From: CAZSXS01 sp964611385
GTDB taxonomy: Bacteria > Bacillota > Clostridia > Lachnospirales > CAYPQA01
Direction: 5' to 3'
Length of the DNA: 17,304 nt
Assembly (NCBI GenBank): GCA_964611385.1
Contig: CAZSXS010000079.1
Coordinates: forward strand, 1-17,304
Below the pieces are notes generated by a model. That model ran no database searches and was not told the DNA's origin. It saw nothing but the letters and a program-made list of their open reading frames with translations. Below, in pieces: positions 1 to 8,060 of this stretch (its first letter is position 1; every line of letters starts with the position of its first letter). The position numbers and the translations under genes are program-made.

Positions 1-1
1 G

Positions 2-67
2 GTAAAGAGCGGAGTACTTCATAAAGAGGGCAATTCACGCACGGTAAATTATTTCGCCACAAAGTAA
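2..67 (+). CDS. Possible C-terminal end of an upstream gene (partial)
   Basis: The frame starting at base 2 is open from the window edge to a TAA at 65-67, giving 21 residues. They read like the end of a winged-helix domain, with a Ser-Gly-Val-Leu turn followed by a Lys-Glu-Gly-Asn-Ser-Arg hairpin and a Tyr near the end. That pattern is common at the C-terminus of helix-turn-helix and Fic- or AlbA-associated proteins. The stretch is too short to exclude a chance open frame, and no identity can be assigned. If real, its stop lies 69 nt upstream of the SWIM gene. Confidence 0.35.
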   Translation, partial: VKSGVLHKEGNSRTVNYFATK

Positions 68-136
68 TTGGAAAGCAGTTAGAAATGTAGTCGCAGTAAC
101 AGCTTATCTCAAAAAATTTAATAAGGTCGAGGTACT

Positions 137-1597
137 ATGAACATAACAAAAGAATTGATCCTGTCGGTTGGGCAAAATGCCGCAGCCATTAAGAACGGAG
201 CTGACTTGTATAAGAAGAAGAGCTTTTCCCATTTATCAGTGAACGAAGAGAAGAATCTGATTTATGGTGAATGCTTGGGTAGTGGTAGAACACCCTACTC
301 CTGTTCCGCCGATTTTTTAGATGAAGCCGCTCCAGTTTATCGTTGTACCTGTCCCTCTCGGCAGATTCCTTGCAAGCATGTCCTTGGACTGCTGACAGCC
401 TATGTCGAGGGAGCAACTTTTACCATCGGTGCTGTGCCGGAGGAGATCCTACAAAAGAGAGAGAATAAGGAAAAGCGTGCCAAAGTAAAGGAAGAGAAGG
501 CATTAGAAAAAGCAGAAGCGCCCACGAAAGACAAAGAACAAAAGCCAAAAACCGCAGCTTGGAAAAAATCAGCGGTCAAGAAAATTGAATCCCAATTAAA
601 CGGCTTAGCCGAAGCCGAAAAATTGATCCTTAACATCGTTTTGACCGGAGCGGCCGGTGTGGACGCAAAGGCCGTTAAGGATTTTTCCCAGATTATCAAG
701 CAGCTGGATAGTTATTTTATCTCTGGCATTCAAAATGAACTTTATGCCCTGCTGGAGCTTTTGCACTCAGAAGGCACAGAAGCTCACGCGATGATAGCTG
801 ACAAAATTTGCGAACTCAGCAGCCTCATCACTAAGAGCATTCAGTACTTGGAGGAAAAAAAGGAAAACCCAGAAAAGATGGACACCGAATCAGAAATAGA
901 AGAACGGATCGGCTACCCCTGGAAGCTAGAGGAGTTGGGGCAGTACGGACTGTTGGAAGAAAATGTGCAGCTGGTTCAACTTGCCTTTCATGTATTGAAG
1001 GAGGAGGATAAGAAGCAGTTTGTGGATGAAGGCTTTTATATCAGTCTATCCTCCGGTAAAATCTACAAGACCAGAAATTACAGACCCTTCAAAGCTCTTA
1101 AGCACATCAAAGAGGAAGACTCCTGTAGTAGCTTGCTGGAGGTCAGGGAATTGTTTATATACCCCAGTCTCTCCTTAAACCCCCGTGTCCGTTGGAATAC
1201 AGTCAGCTTCTCCCCTCTTGCTGACCAACAGCTTGAACAAATCCTTGCCTTCGCTCAAAGTAATTTTCCAGAAGTGATTAAGACGGTTAAGAATCAGCTC
1301 AAAAACCTTATCTTAGGTCGCAACCCTGTCGTCCTGCTTCGTTTTAAAGAACTTAAAAAGTGCAAGGATCAAGCCCTAGAGTTTGCTTTGCTGGACGAAA
1401 GCGGAAACAGCATCTTACTAAAGGATAGCGGCTATTTTTCAGAAAGCTTTCTCTACTTGATGAATAGTCTGACAGCAGAGGAGACTAGAGATCAGGCAAT
1501 GCTCCTTTTGTTCCATATGGACATTGAAAGCGGTGTCCTGTCGGCACATCCCATGGCCTTTGTTACAAGGGACAGGATCATTAAATTTACATATTAA
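137..1597 (+). CDS. SWIM zinc-finger protein, YehQ-like
   Basis: This is a 486-residue protein with a SWIM-type zinc finger. The metal ligands are visible as CxC-x6-CxH: Cys70, Cys72, Cys79 and His81, followed by a hydrophobic helix. SWIM fingers are known to bind DNA or protein partners. A highly charged Lys/Glu linker (about 108-140) separates the finger from a helical C-terminal half that I do not recognise. The start is supported by GAGG at about 129-132. The gene opens an operon with HEAT-like, MoxR, DUF5682 and VWA genes; in E. coli the SWIM protein YehQ is encoded with YehL, YehM and YehP. I infer that it is the nucleic-acid or target-recognition subunit of that system. No clear promoter was found in 1-136. 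The SWIM assignment is firm; the role is not known. Confidence 0.9.
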   Translation: MNITKELILSVGQNAAAIKNGADLYKKKSFSHLSVNEEKNLIYGECLGSGRTPYSCSADFLDEAAPVYRCTCPSRQIPCKHVLGLLTAYVEGATFTIGAVPEEILQKRENKEKRAKVKEEKALEKAEAPTKDKEQKPKTAAWKKSAVKKIESQLNGLAEAEKLILNIVLTGAAGVDAKAVKDFSQIIKQLDSYFISGIQNELYALLELLHSEGTEAHAMIADKICELSSLITKSIQYLEEKKENPEKMDTESEIEERIGYPWKLEELGQYGLLEENVQLVQLAFHVLKEEDKKQFVDEGFYISLSSGKIYKTRNYRPFKALKHIKEEDSCSSLLEVRELFIYPSLSLNPRVRWNTVSFSPLADQQLEQILAFAQSNFPEVIKTVKNQLKNLILGRNPVVLLRFKELKKCKDQALEFALLDESGNSILLKDSGYFSESFLYLMNSLTAEETRDQAMLLLFHMDIESGVLSAHPMAFVTRDRIIKFTY

Positions 1598-1626
1598 GTG
1601 CGGCAGTGCCGCTACTGGAGGTAAAC

Positions 1627-3333
1627 ATGGCAATACCGATTTTAAATGAACTAAACGACGAACTGACAAGACTCTTTGCTGCGGGAAGTCGCCTGGCTGC
1701 GGAGGACCCTCGAATCAAGAAGCATCTTCCCGCATTGAAGAAACTGGGGGAGAAGGCTCCGGTTTTCGCAAAAATAGGGGATCAGCTGGAACAACTGCTG
1801 ACGGCCTCGCCTGAGGCTACGCCAAAGAAACTCATAGAGGCCAAAACGCTGCTTCTTTCCGTGCTGAATACCCAGGGAGAAACAAAGGCTGCTTGTGAAC
1901 TCTCCGAGCTGGAAGAAAGGCAAGCAAAGCTGGGGTCTACAGCCAAAACCTACAAGCAGCTGTCTCCGATACTGGATGCCCTTCGAAAAAGTGGCTACAG
2001 CCGAATGGAAACCTTGAAGAACGCTCTGGCAGAGGGGCTTTTTGAAGACCCACGGCTGCTAAAAAGCGCAGCCCTGGCAATTACAGATGGCAACCATGAA
2101 TTAGTCAATTATTTGATTGACTCCGTTTATCCAGCGGCGGATGTGGCCATTTATGAGTACATAGAACAGGATTTTGACCTGGAGGGTAAGTCAGCAGACG
2201 CTTTACGCCTGCGAGCCATGTACAGGCTTAAAGGAAAGGACCTACTGTCCTTTGTCGAGGATTGTCAGGAAAAGGGCGGGGTAGCCGTGCGGGTAGAGGC
2301 CATCAACCTTCTTTCTGCTCATAAGGAATATGAAGATCTACTGCTCAGCTTGCTAGAGGATAAGAAGGCCATCAAAGAAGCAGCCTTACACGCCTTGCTG
2401 AACATGCAGTCCGAAAAAGGAATTAACCGTGCAATTGCTATGTTGTCGGGCAAAGACGCAAAACTGGCAAGGGAAGTACTGCCCGCCCATTCCGGCTCCT
2501 ATTTGGCTAATGAAGCTCTAGCGCTTGCAAAAAACAGCTACCAAAAGGCGAAGGACTACCGCCTTACGGCGCAAGACACAGAGGACAGCCCAGATAGGGC
2601 GCAAAAAGCAGCCTTGGTTCTTCAACTGCACCAAGATATGAACTTACTGGCAAACAAGGAAGATCAGAACATAGCCATCTTTTTAAGCTCTATGCTAGAG
2701 GATGGGGGTCTGGAGAAGCTGGACAAGGCTCTGAGCAAGGAAGAGCAGATGAAGACAGTGAGCCTTTACTCTAAGACGCTGAATCTTTTGTACCATACGG
2801 GATATGGCTTCGATGTGATTTGGAATCGCTTTGAGGAAGCCCAAAAGAGTGACCAACTGGGAAAACTGTTTAATAACAGACGCCAGGATGCCGAGCTTTT
2901 ACTGCTTTACGCCTACCGAATCGGTATCACAAGGTTGGATCCGGAATGCTTTTTTGATACCTTTTTTGAAAGCGGCTTGTTTGAATCCATTCAAAAGGCT
3001 GACTCCTATTTGTTTGAAAGCTGCTTAAAAAAGGCAGAAGAAGCCGGTATCGCACCGAGTAAGCGCCTTGCCGAATACTTTGCCACCCATGGTCAATTTA
3101 GCCGTGCCCTCCAGGTGCTTTACCCGGATGATCAGAGCACGATCAAAAAGCTGATTGCTCGCTTTAATCAAAACATGACGAATAAGTCCTTCCGCTACAA
3201 TTATATCAATTATGAAATCTTAGAGTTTGTGGGTAAACATCGTTTGCCTGAGTTTAAGGACCTATATGAACTCTACTCCCAGAAATACCCCGGATCGAAT
3301 GAAGGAACAGAGCTAGCTCAATACTTGAATTGA
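1627..3333 (+). CDS. HEAT-like helical repeat protein in the MoxR/VWA operon
   Basis: The 568-residue product is almost wholly alpha-helical, with no signal peptide or membrane segment. Paired amphipathic helices of HEAT or ARM type are clearest at about residues 200-290, where Val-Arg-x-Glu-Ala and Lys-Glu-Ala-Ala-Leu-His-Ala-Leu helices are followed by short turns. The C-terminal half looks like a TPR- or solenoid-type continuation. I chose the ATG at 1627 because GGAGG at 1617-1621 sits 5 nt before it; a GTG at 1606 in the same frame lacks such a site. The stop is 13 nt before the AAA+ gene, so the genes are very likely cotranscribed. No catalytic motif is visible. A scaffold or adaptor role for the AAA+/VWA machine is inference. 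I do not recognise a named family beyond HEAT-like. Confidence 0.82.
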   Translation: MAIPILNELNDELTRLFAAGSRLAAEDPRIKKHLPALKKLGEKAPVFAKIGDQLEQLLTASPEATPKKLIEAKTLLLSVLNTQGETKAACELSELEERQAKLGSTAKTYKQLSPILDALRKSGYSRMETLKNALAEGLFEDPRLLKSAALAITDGNHELVNYLIDSVYPAADVAIYEYIEQDFDLEGKSADALRLRAMYRLKGKDLLSFVEDCQEKGGVAVRVEAINLLSAHKEYEDLLLSLLEDKKAIKEAALHALLNMQSEKGINRAIAMLSGKDAKLAREVLPAHSGSYLANEALALAKNSYQKAKDYRLTAQDTEDSPDRAQKAALVLQLHQDMNLLANKEDQNIAIFLSSMLEDGGLEKLDKALSKEEQMKTVSLYSKTLNLLYHTGYGFDVIWNRFEEAQKSDQLGKLFNNRRQDAELLLLYAYRIGITRLDPECFFDTFFESGLFESIQKADSYLFESCLKKAEEAGIAPSKRLAEYFATHGQFSRALQVLYPDDQSTIKKLIARFNQNMTNKSFRYNYINYEILEFVGKHRLPEFKDLYELYSQKYPGSNEGTELAQYLN

Positions 3334-3346
3334 AAGGAATAAAAAC

Positions 3347-4432
3347 ATGAGTGATACGATTTTAAGACTTCCCGCAGAAAAATTATACGCCCACGAAATC
3401 GAAGCGTTACTAAAGGAAGATAAAGATGAAAAACCCTTTGGCTGGCAATTGTCGCCCCGTTCAGTTTTTAAATTTATTGTTGGAGGAAAGGCCGGAAAGG
3501 TTGAAATCACGCCCAAATATGTAGGCCACGACCGCCTGGTGGAAATCGCCATCGCCACCTTGCTAACGGACAGATCCCTCTTGCTGATCGGAGAGCCCGG
3601 AACAGCAAAATCTTGGCTTTCAGAAAACCTGTCAGCGGCCGTTTGTGGCTGCTCCAATAAGGTCATTCAGGGCACAGCCGGAACCTCGGAGGAACACATT
3701 CGCTATTCCTGGAACTATGCCATGCTCATTGCAAACGGCCCTTCCAAGGAAGCCTTAATCAAAAGTCCGATTTTGGAGTGCATGGAAACGGGCAAAATCG
3801 CGCGCTTTGAAGAAATTTCTCGTTGTGCCTCGGAGGTGCAGGATGCACTGATCTCCATTCTTTCAGAAAAGTACACCGCCATCCCTGAGCTGGGTACAGA
3901 AACACAGGCTGTACGGGGCTTTTCCATTATCGCCACCGCCAACACCCGTGACCGAGGCGTAAATGATATGTCCGCCGCCCTTAAGCGCCGCTTCAATATC
4001 GTCATCCTGCCTACGCCCGCTGATTTGGAAACAGAAGTGGATATCGTAAGCCGACGTGTGAAGGAAATATCCAAGAGCTACAACATGAAAGCAAAGCTCC
4101 CCGACGGCGATGCGGTTCTGAAGATCGTTACCATTTTCAGGGAATTACGCATGGGTCAAACCTTGGACAAAACCCAAAAGGTCAAGCCACCTAATGGCGT
4201 AGTTTCCACCGCTGAGGCGATCTCTCTTTTGACCAACGGCATGGCTCTGGCCGCAAGCTTCGGAAACGGCGAGGTGTCAGAACAGGACTTAGCCGCAGGC
4301 TTACAAGGAGCTATCGTTAAAGAGGAGGAAAAGGACAAGATTATCTGGACCGAGTACCTTGAAAATGTGATGAAAAAGCGAGGTTCCGAATGGAGAAAAC
4401 TGTACAACGCCTGCACGGATTTGAATCGTTAA
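3347..4432 (+). CDS. MoxR-family AAA+ ATPase, YehL-like
   Basis: This 361-residue ATPase has a Walker A motif GEPGTAKS at 82-89 (Lys88), a Walker B-like FEEISR at 154-159, a sensor-1 ATANTRD with Asn199, and an arginine-finger region ALKRRF ending at Phe216. A conserved Ser-Thr-Ala-Glu-Ala helix near 285-290 fits the lid and sensor-2 area. MoxR ATPases work with VWA-domain partners as chaperone-like machines, as in RavA-ViaA, NorQ-NorD and CbbQ-CbbO. Length and neighbours fit E. coli YehL. The Walker B position that is usually Asp-Glu reads Glu155-Glu156 here. AAAGGA at 3333-3338 supports the start. The 3' end overlaps the DUF5682 gene by 43 nt, which argues for coupled translation. Cytoplasmic; substrate unknown. 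Confidence 0.93.
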   Translation: MSDTILRLPAEKLYAHEIEALLKEDKDEKPFGWQLSPRSVFKFIVGGKAGKVEITPKYVGHDRLVEIAIATLLTDRSLLLIGEPGTAKSWLSENLSAAVCGCSNKVIQGTAGTSEEHIRYSWNYAMLIANGPSKEALIKSPILECMETGKIARFEEISRCASEVQDALISILSEKYTAIPELGTETQAVRGFSIIATANTRDRGVNDMSAALKRRFNIVILPTPADLETEVDIVSRRVKEISKSYNMKAKLPDGDAVLKIVTIFRELRMGQTLDKTQKVKPPNGVVSTAEAISLLTNGMALAASFGNGEVSEQDLAAGLQGAIVKEEEKDKIIWTEYLENVMKKRGSEWRKLYNACTDLNR

Positions 4433-6645
4433 AGATCTTCGGGGTAAGGCACCTCTCCCCCGCCTCTGCCTTTCACTTGCTTCGCTTTCTGGAGGAGCAG
4501 CACCCAAAATACCTTCTGATCGAGGGGCCTTCTGATGGAAATGACTTTCTTCCCCAGATCGCCGATGTCCGGATCAAGCCCCCCTTTGCGCTTTTGTCCT
4601 ACACCACAGAGTCGCCGGTTCAAACGGTGCTTTATCCCTTTGCCGAATACGCCCCAGAATACTGTGCCATTTGTTGGGCCTATCAAAACAGAGTGCCCGT
4701 CCGCTTCATGGATCTGCCTACCTCTGCCTTTATCCGACTAGACACCAAAGACACCGGCAGTGAAAATGACTACCACTCTCAGCTTCGACAATTATCCGGA
4801 GAGCCGGACTTCGACAGCTTTTGGGAACGGAACTTTGAGCACTGCGGAGATATGCTTACTTTCATGGACAGAATGAAGGCCTTTGCCGGGACGCTTAGAG
4901 AATATGAAGCATTCTCCTCTTATAACCTTGTACGGGAAGCCTTCATGAAAAATCAAATTCAGCAAGTCATGAAGGATGGTTATGCCCCAGAGGAGATCGT
5001 TGTCGTAACGGGTGCTTACCATGTCAGCGGCCTTCAAAGTGAGCTTGTTCCTATGACAGAGAAGGAGATCAACAAGCTGCCCAAGGAAAGCGTCAAAATG
5101 ACCCTGATGCCCTACTCAAACTACAGACTCAGTCAGCAGTCTGGATACGGAGCTGGGAACAAAGCGCCGGAGTATTTCCGGATGCTATGGCATAGTCTTA
5201 AGCGCGATACCTTGCACAAGCTGCCTTCCCTTTATCTGTCGTCCATAGGAGCCGGGTTGCGAGCCGAGGGCAATTACAGCTCTACTGCCAGTGTGATTGA
5301 AGCGGTACGCCTTTCGGAAGGCCTGGCCGGATTGCGGGACAGCCGCTTTCCTTCCTTAAAGGATTTACATGATGGGGCGGTCTGCCTATTTGGTGCAGGC
5401 GAGCTTGCGGCTGTGGCCAAGGCTTTTGCGCTGACGGATGTGGGCACCGCTATCGGCGAACTGCCCGAAGGTCTGAGTCAGACCCCAGTACAAGAAGACA
5501 TGAAGCGGATGATCAAAAAGCTAAAGCTGGAAAAATACAAGTCCACTGTAGCTCAAGAATTAACCCTGGATCTACGAGAAAACAGGAAGGTCAAAAGTCA
5601 GGAAGCTGCCTTTATGGACTTGAATCGCTCTATCTTTTTCAACAGGTTGCTACTTTTGAACATCCATTTTGCCTCCTTGCAAGCGGTGTACAATGCTTCC
5701 TCCTGGAGCGAAAAGTGGATCGTCCGTTGGACACCGGAATCCGAAATTGAGCTGGTAGAAGCCACACTTAAGGGCGAAACCATTGAAAACGCTGCGGCCT
5801 TTGAAATCAAGGAGCGTCTGGAGCAAGCAAAAAACATTGTAGAAATCGCCAAGATCCTGGGCCTTGCCTTTGTCTGCAACCTGCTTTCGGAGGTGCCTAA
5901 TGCCCTGGCGCGGCTACAAGCTCTCTGCACAGAGGCGGGAAGCTTTGTGGAAGTAGCCTCAGCCTGCCTGGAAATCGCCAACATCATCGAATACAGGGAC
6001 GTTCGGAATGTAGACGCAAGCCGCCTGAATCCCGTTTTGGCGCAGCTATTTCTGAGGGGCTCGCTCATCCTCTATGACGGGGCGCTTTGCGACGACGCAG
6101 CAGCCGCCGAGTACATCAAAGCCATCGACAATATGCACAATGTTTCCCAGCGACTCTATGAGCAGATCAACGACGAGCTATGGGTAGAGGGCATACGAAA
6201 AACCGCTAGCTCGGACAATCGCAACTCAAAAATATCTGGGGCAGCTACAGCCTTGCTTCTGGAGCGCAATCTGATAGCAGATGCGGATTTCAAAGTGGAA
6301 ATGTCCCGACGGCTATCAGCCGGTACGCCCAGTGACATAGCGGCCTTATGGTTCGAGGGTTTATCCTTACGGAACCGCTATGCCCTTTTATCCCGTTCTT
6401 CCGTATGGCAGCAGCTAGACGAATACCTAGATAGTCTCGACCAAGAGGCCTTTCGGCGTGCGCTTGTCTTCTTACGGCGCAGCTTTGGCTCCTTTACGCC
6501 CAATGAAAAGAACGCCATCGTCGAAATACTGGCCGACCTCTGGCAGGTACAGGAGACGGACGTATCAGAGTACTTACAGCAGGAACTGAGCGAAGACGAG
6601 CAAGAAAACATAGACGCGTTAAACGAGTTTGATTTTGATTTTTAA
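4390..6645 (+). CDS. DUF5682 family protein, YehM-like
   Basis: This 751-residue soluble protein resembles the DUF5682 family and E. coli YehM in length and operon position. The N-terminal domain begins with GVRHLSP (18-24), then LLIEGPSD (42-49), and later VVVTGAYHVSG, in which GAYH is 208-211. Two GX2H motifs plus an early Glu are the hallmark of the TIKI/TraB/EreA/ChaN superfamily, so I infer a metal-dependent hydrolase-like domain at about 15-220. The remaining 500 residues are mostly helical and end in an acidic, Phe-rich tail. The ATG at 4390 has GAGG 6 nt upstream and lies inside the AAA+ gene, overlapping it by 43 nt. The VWA gene starts 11 nt after the stop. Enzymatic activity is unproven; it could instead be a structural subunit. 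Confidence 0.85.
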   Translation: MEKTVQRLHGFESLKIFGVRHLSPASAFHLLRFLEEQHPKYLLIEGPSDGNDFLPQIADVRIKPPFALLSYTTESPVQTVLYPFAEYAPEYCAICWAYQNRVPVRFMDLPTSAFIRLDTKDTGSENDYHSQLRQLSGEPDFDSFWERNFEHCGDMLTFMDRMKAFAGTLREYEAFSSYNLVREAFMKNQIQQVMKDGYAPEEIVVVTGAYHVSGLQSELVPMTEKEINKLPKESVKMTLMPYSNYRLSQQSGYGAGNKAPEYFRMLWHSLKRDTLHKLPSLYLSSIGAGLRAEGNYSSTASVIEAVRLSEGLAGLRDSRFPSLKDLHDGAVCLFGAGELAAVAKAFALTDVGTAIGELPEGLSQTPVQEDMKRMIKKLKLEKYKSTVAQELTLDLRENRKVKSQEAAFMDLNRSIFFNRLLLLNIHFASLQAVYNASSWSEKWIVRWTPESEIELVEATLKGETIENAAAFEIKERLEQAKNIVEIAKILGLAFVCNLLSEVPNALARLQALCTEAGSFVEVASACLEIANIIEYRDVRNVDASRLNPVLAQLFLRGSLILYDGALCDDAAAAEYIKAIDNMHNVSQRLYEQINDELWVEGIRKTASSDNRNSKISGAATALLLERNLIADADFKVEMSRRLSAGTPSDIAALWFEGLSLRNRYALLSRSSVWQQLDEYLDSLDQEAFRRALVFLRRSFGSFTPNEKNAIVEILADLWQVQETDVSEYLQQELSEDEQENIDALNEFDFDF

Positions 6646-6656
6646 GTAGGTGTAAA

Positions 6657-7820
6657 ATGGAAGAACGTATAAAGAAGTGGCGGTTGATCCTAGGGAAAGA
6701 CGTGGAGAAGAATGTCGCCCAGATGACGACAGGAAACTTAGCTTTGTCGGAGGAAGAGGCGATCATGGATGAGGCCTTGGCGGCTATTTATGATGAAACC
6801 ACAGAAGGCGGGGGAGGCTCTGCTGGCTCTGGTAAAATGGGAGGCAAGGGGAAATCCTCACCCCACTTGGCCAAATGGCTCACCGATGTGCGAAAGATGT
6901 TTCCGGACGACGTGATTTCGGTGATCCAGGGTGATGCTATTGAACGAAAAGGACTAAAGCAGCTCCTTTTTGAGCCAGAGACGCTGCAAAGCGTGAAGCC
7001 GGATGTTTCTATGGTCGCCACCCTGATCGCCCTGAATCGTCAGATTCCGGATAAAGCCAAAGAGTCCGCCCGAGAATTGATTCGAACCGTTGTAAACGAA
7101 CTCATTCAAAAAATGGAGGAAGACTTGCGGCGGGCCATAACAGGAGCCTTAAATCGTAGAAACCATTCGCCCATCCCTTCTGTGACGGCAGTGGACTGGA
7201 AGAAAACCATCCGCGGTAACTTGAAAAATTACAATGCTGATAGAAGGAAAATTGTTCCCGAGCGCTTTTATTTTTTCGAACGTAGGCAAAAAATGAAAGA
7301 GTGGACGGTAATTTTGGATCTGGATCAGTCCGGTTCCATGGCAGAATCCATTATCTATGCCTCCGTCATGGGAGCCATTTTTGCCAGTATTCCGACCCTG
7401 GATACCAAGGTAGTGGCCTTTGATACACAGGTGGTGGATTTAACCGAGGCTTGCCGCAACGACCCAGTGGATGTACTCTTTGGAGTTCAGTTGGGCGGTG
7501 GTACGGACATTAATAAATCTGTGCACTATTGCAGTCAATTTATTGAGAATCCGAAAAAAACCATCTTTATCCTAATCTCTGACCTATACGAAGGAGGCGT
7601 TGAAGCCGGTCTTGTGAAACGTCTTGGCGAAATGCATGAAGCCGGAGTCAAGGTCATCACCCTCCTTGCACTTTCGGACAGCGGCAGACCCTCCTATGAC
7701 GAGGCCCTGGGCAGAAAAATCAGTGCCCTTGGCATTCCTTGCTTCGCTTGCACCCCTAACCGGCTGCCAGAGTTGGTGGAAGCAGCGATCAAAGGGAAGG
7801 ATTTGAAAAATTTTCAATGA
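6657..7820 (+). CDS. VWA (CoxE-like) domain protein, YehP-like
   Basis: This 387-residue protein has a C-terminal von Willebrand A domain from about residue 215. The full MIDAS metal site is visible: DxSxS as Asp223, Ser225 and Ser227, Thr283 in GGGTD, and Asp309 in ISDLYEGG. The N-terminal 200 residues are helical, with a glycine-rich loop at about 49-64. VWA partners of MoxR ATPases use this domain to hold substrates for the ATPase, and the E. coli counterpart by context is YehP. AGGTG at 6648-6652 supports the start. It is the last gene of the operon and is followed by a strong terminator. No membrane segment is visible, so it should be cytoplasmic. The domain assignment is firm; the function of the complex is unknown. 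Confidence 0.92.
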   Translation: MEERIKKWRLILGKDVEKNVAQMTTGNLALSEEEAIMDEALAAIYDETTEGGGGSAGSGKMGGKGKSSPHLAKWLTDVRKMFPDDVISVIQGDAIERKGLKQLLFEPETLQSVKPDVSMVATLIALNRQIPDKAKESARELIRTVVNELIQKMEEDLRRAITGALNRRNHSPIPSVTAVDWKKTIRGNLKNYNADRRKIVPERFYFFERRQKMKEWTVILDLDQSGSMAESIIYASVMGAIFASIPTLDTKVVAFDTQVVDLTEACRNDPVDVLFGVQLGGGTDINKSVHYCSQFIENPKKTIFILISDLYEGGVEAGLVKRLGEMHEAGVKVITLLALSDSGRPSYDEALGRKISALGIPCFACTPNRLPELVEAAIKGKDLKNFQ

Positions 7821-7895
7821 GAAGTCTGAACATTGGAAATCGTAAAAGCAGAAAAGTGCTCTTATGAAAAAAAGTAAAGTAAATAAGCCTAATCC

Positions 7896-7935
7896 AAAAA
7901 CAGCCGCCTTTTAAACTGAAAAGGCGGCTGTTTTT
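7896..7935 (+). terminator. Hairpin terminator, probably bidirectional
   Basis: A perfect 17-bp inverted repeat (arms 7896-7912 and 7919-7935) encloses a six-base AAACTG loop. The core is GC-rich (CAGCCGCC) and is flanked by an A-run on the left and a T-run on the right, so it can end transcripts from either side. It lies 75 nt after the VWA stop and closes the five-gene operon. A close relative of this element occurs at 14814-14864. Confidence 0.9.
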
Positions 7936-7951
7936 GTTGAAAGCCAGGTTC
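7901..7951. repeat. Intergenic hairpin repeat, copy 1
   Basis: This 51-base stretch matches 14814-14864 at 46 of 51 positions by my alignment. The match includes the hairpin and 22 bases downstream of it. A further ATAGACA match (7957-7963 and 14877-14883), after an apparent 7-nt indel, suggests the shared element is longer. The similarity beyond the stem argues for common descent and against two independently arisen terminators. Confidence 0.7.
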
Positions 7952-8060
7952 TTTTCATAGACACAATAGCTAGAGTGGAGGTACTGTTGTACAGGAGAAA
8001 ACCAATAAGCACACATAATACAAATACAGCACAAATAAACCATTGAACGGAGAAATTATT

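Noticed and set aside
5598..6068. A 156-codon open frame on the minus strand inside the DUF5682 gene.
   Set aside because: The product is Ser/Arg-rich with no domain, lacks a ribosome binding site and lies opposite a clearly real gene.
7803..7817. Perfect 15-base inverted repeat TTGAAAAATTTTCAA at the end of the VWA gene.
   Set aside because: It is AT-only in the centre, lies within coding sequence and is explained by the last codons; the clear terminator is further downstream.
7864..7914. A 16-codon open frame starting with ATG and Lys-rich, before the terminator.
   Set aside because: It has no ribosome binding site and its stop lies inside the terminator hairpin; it looks like chance.
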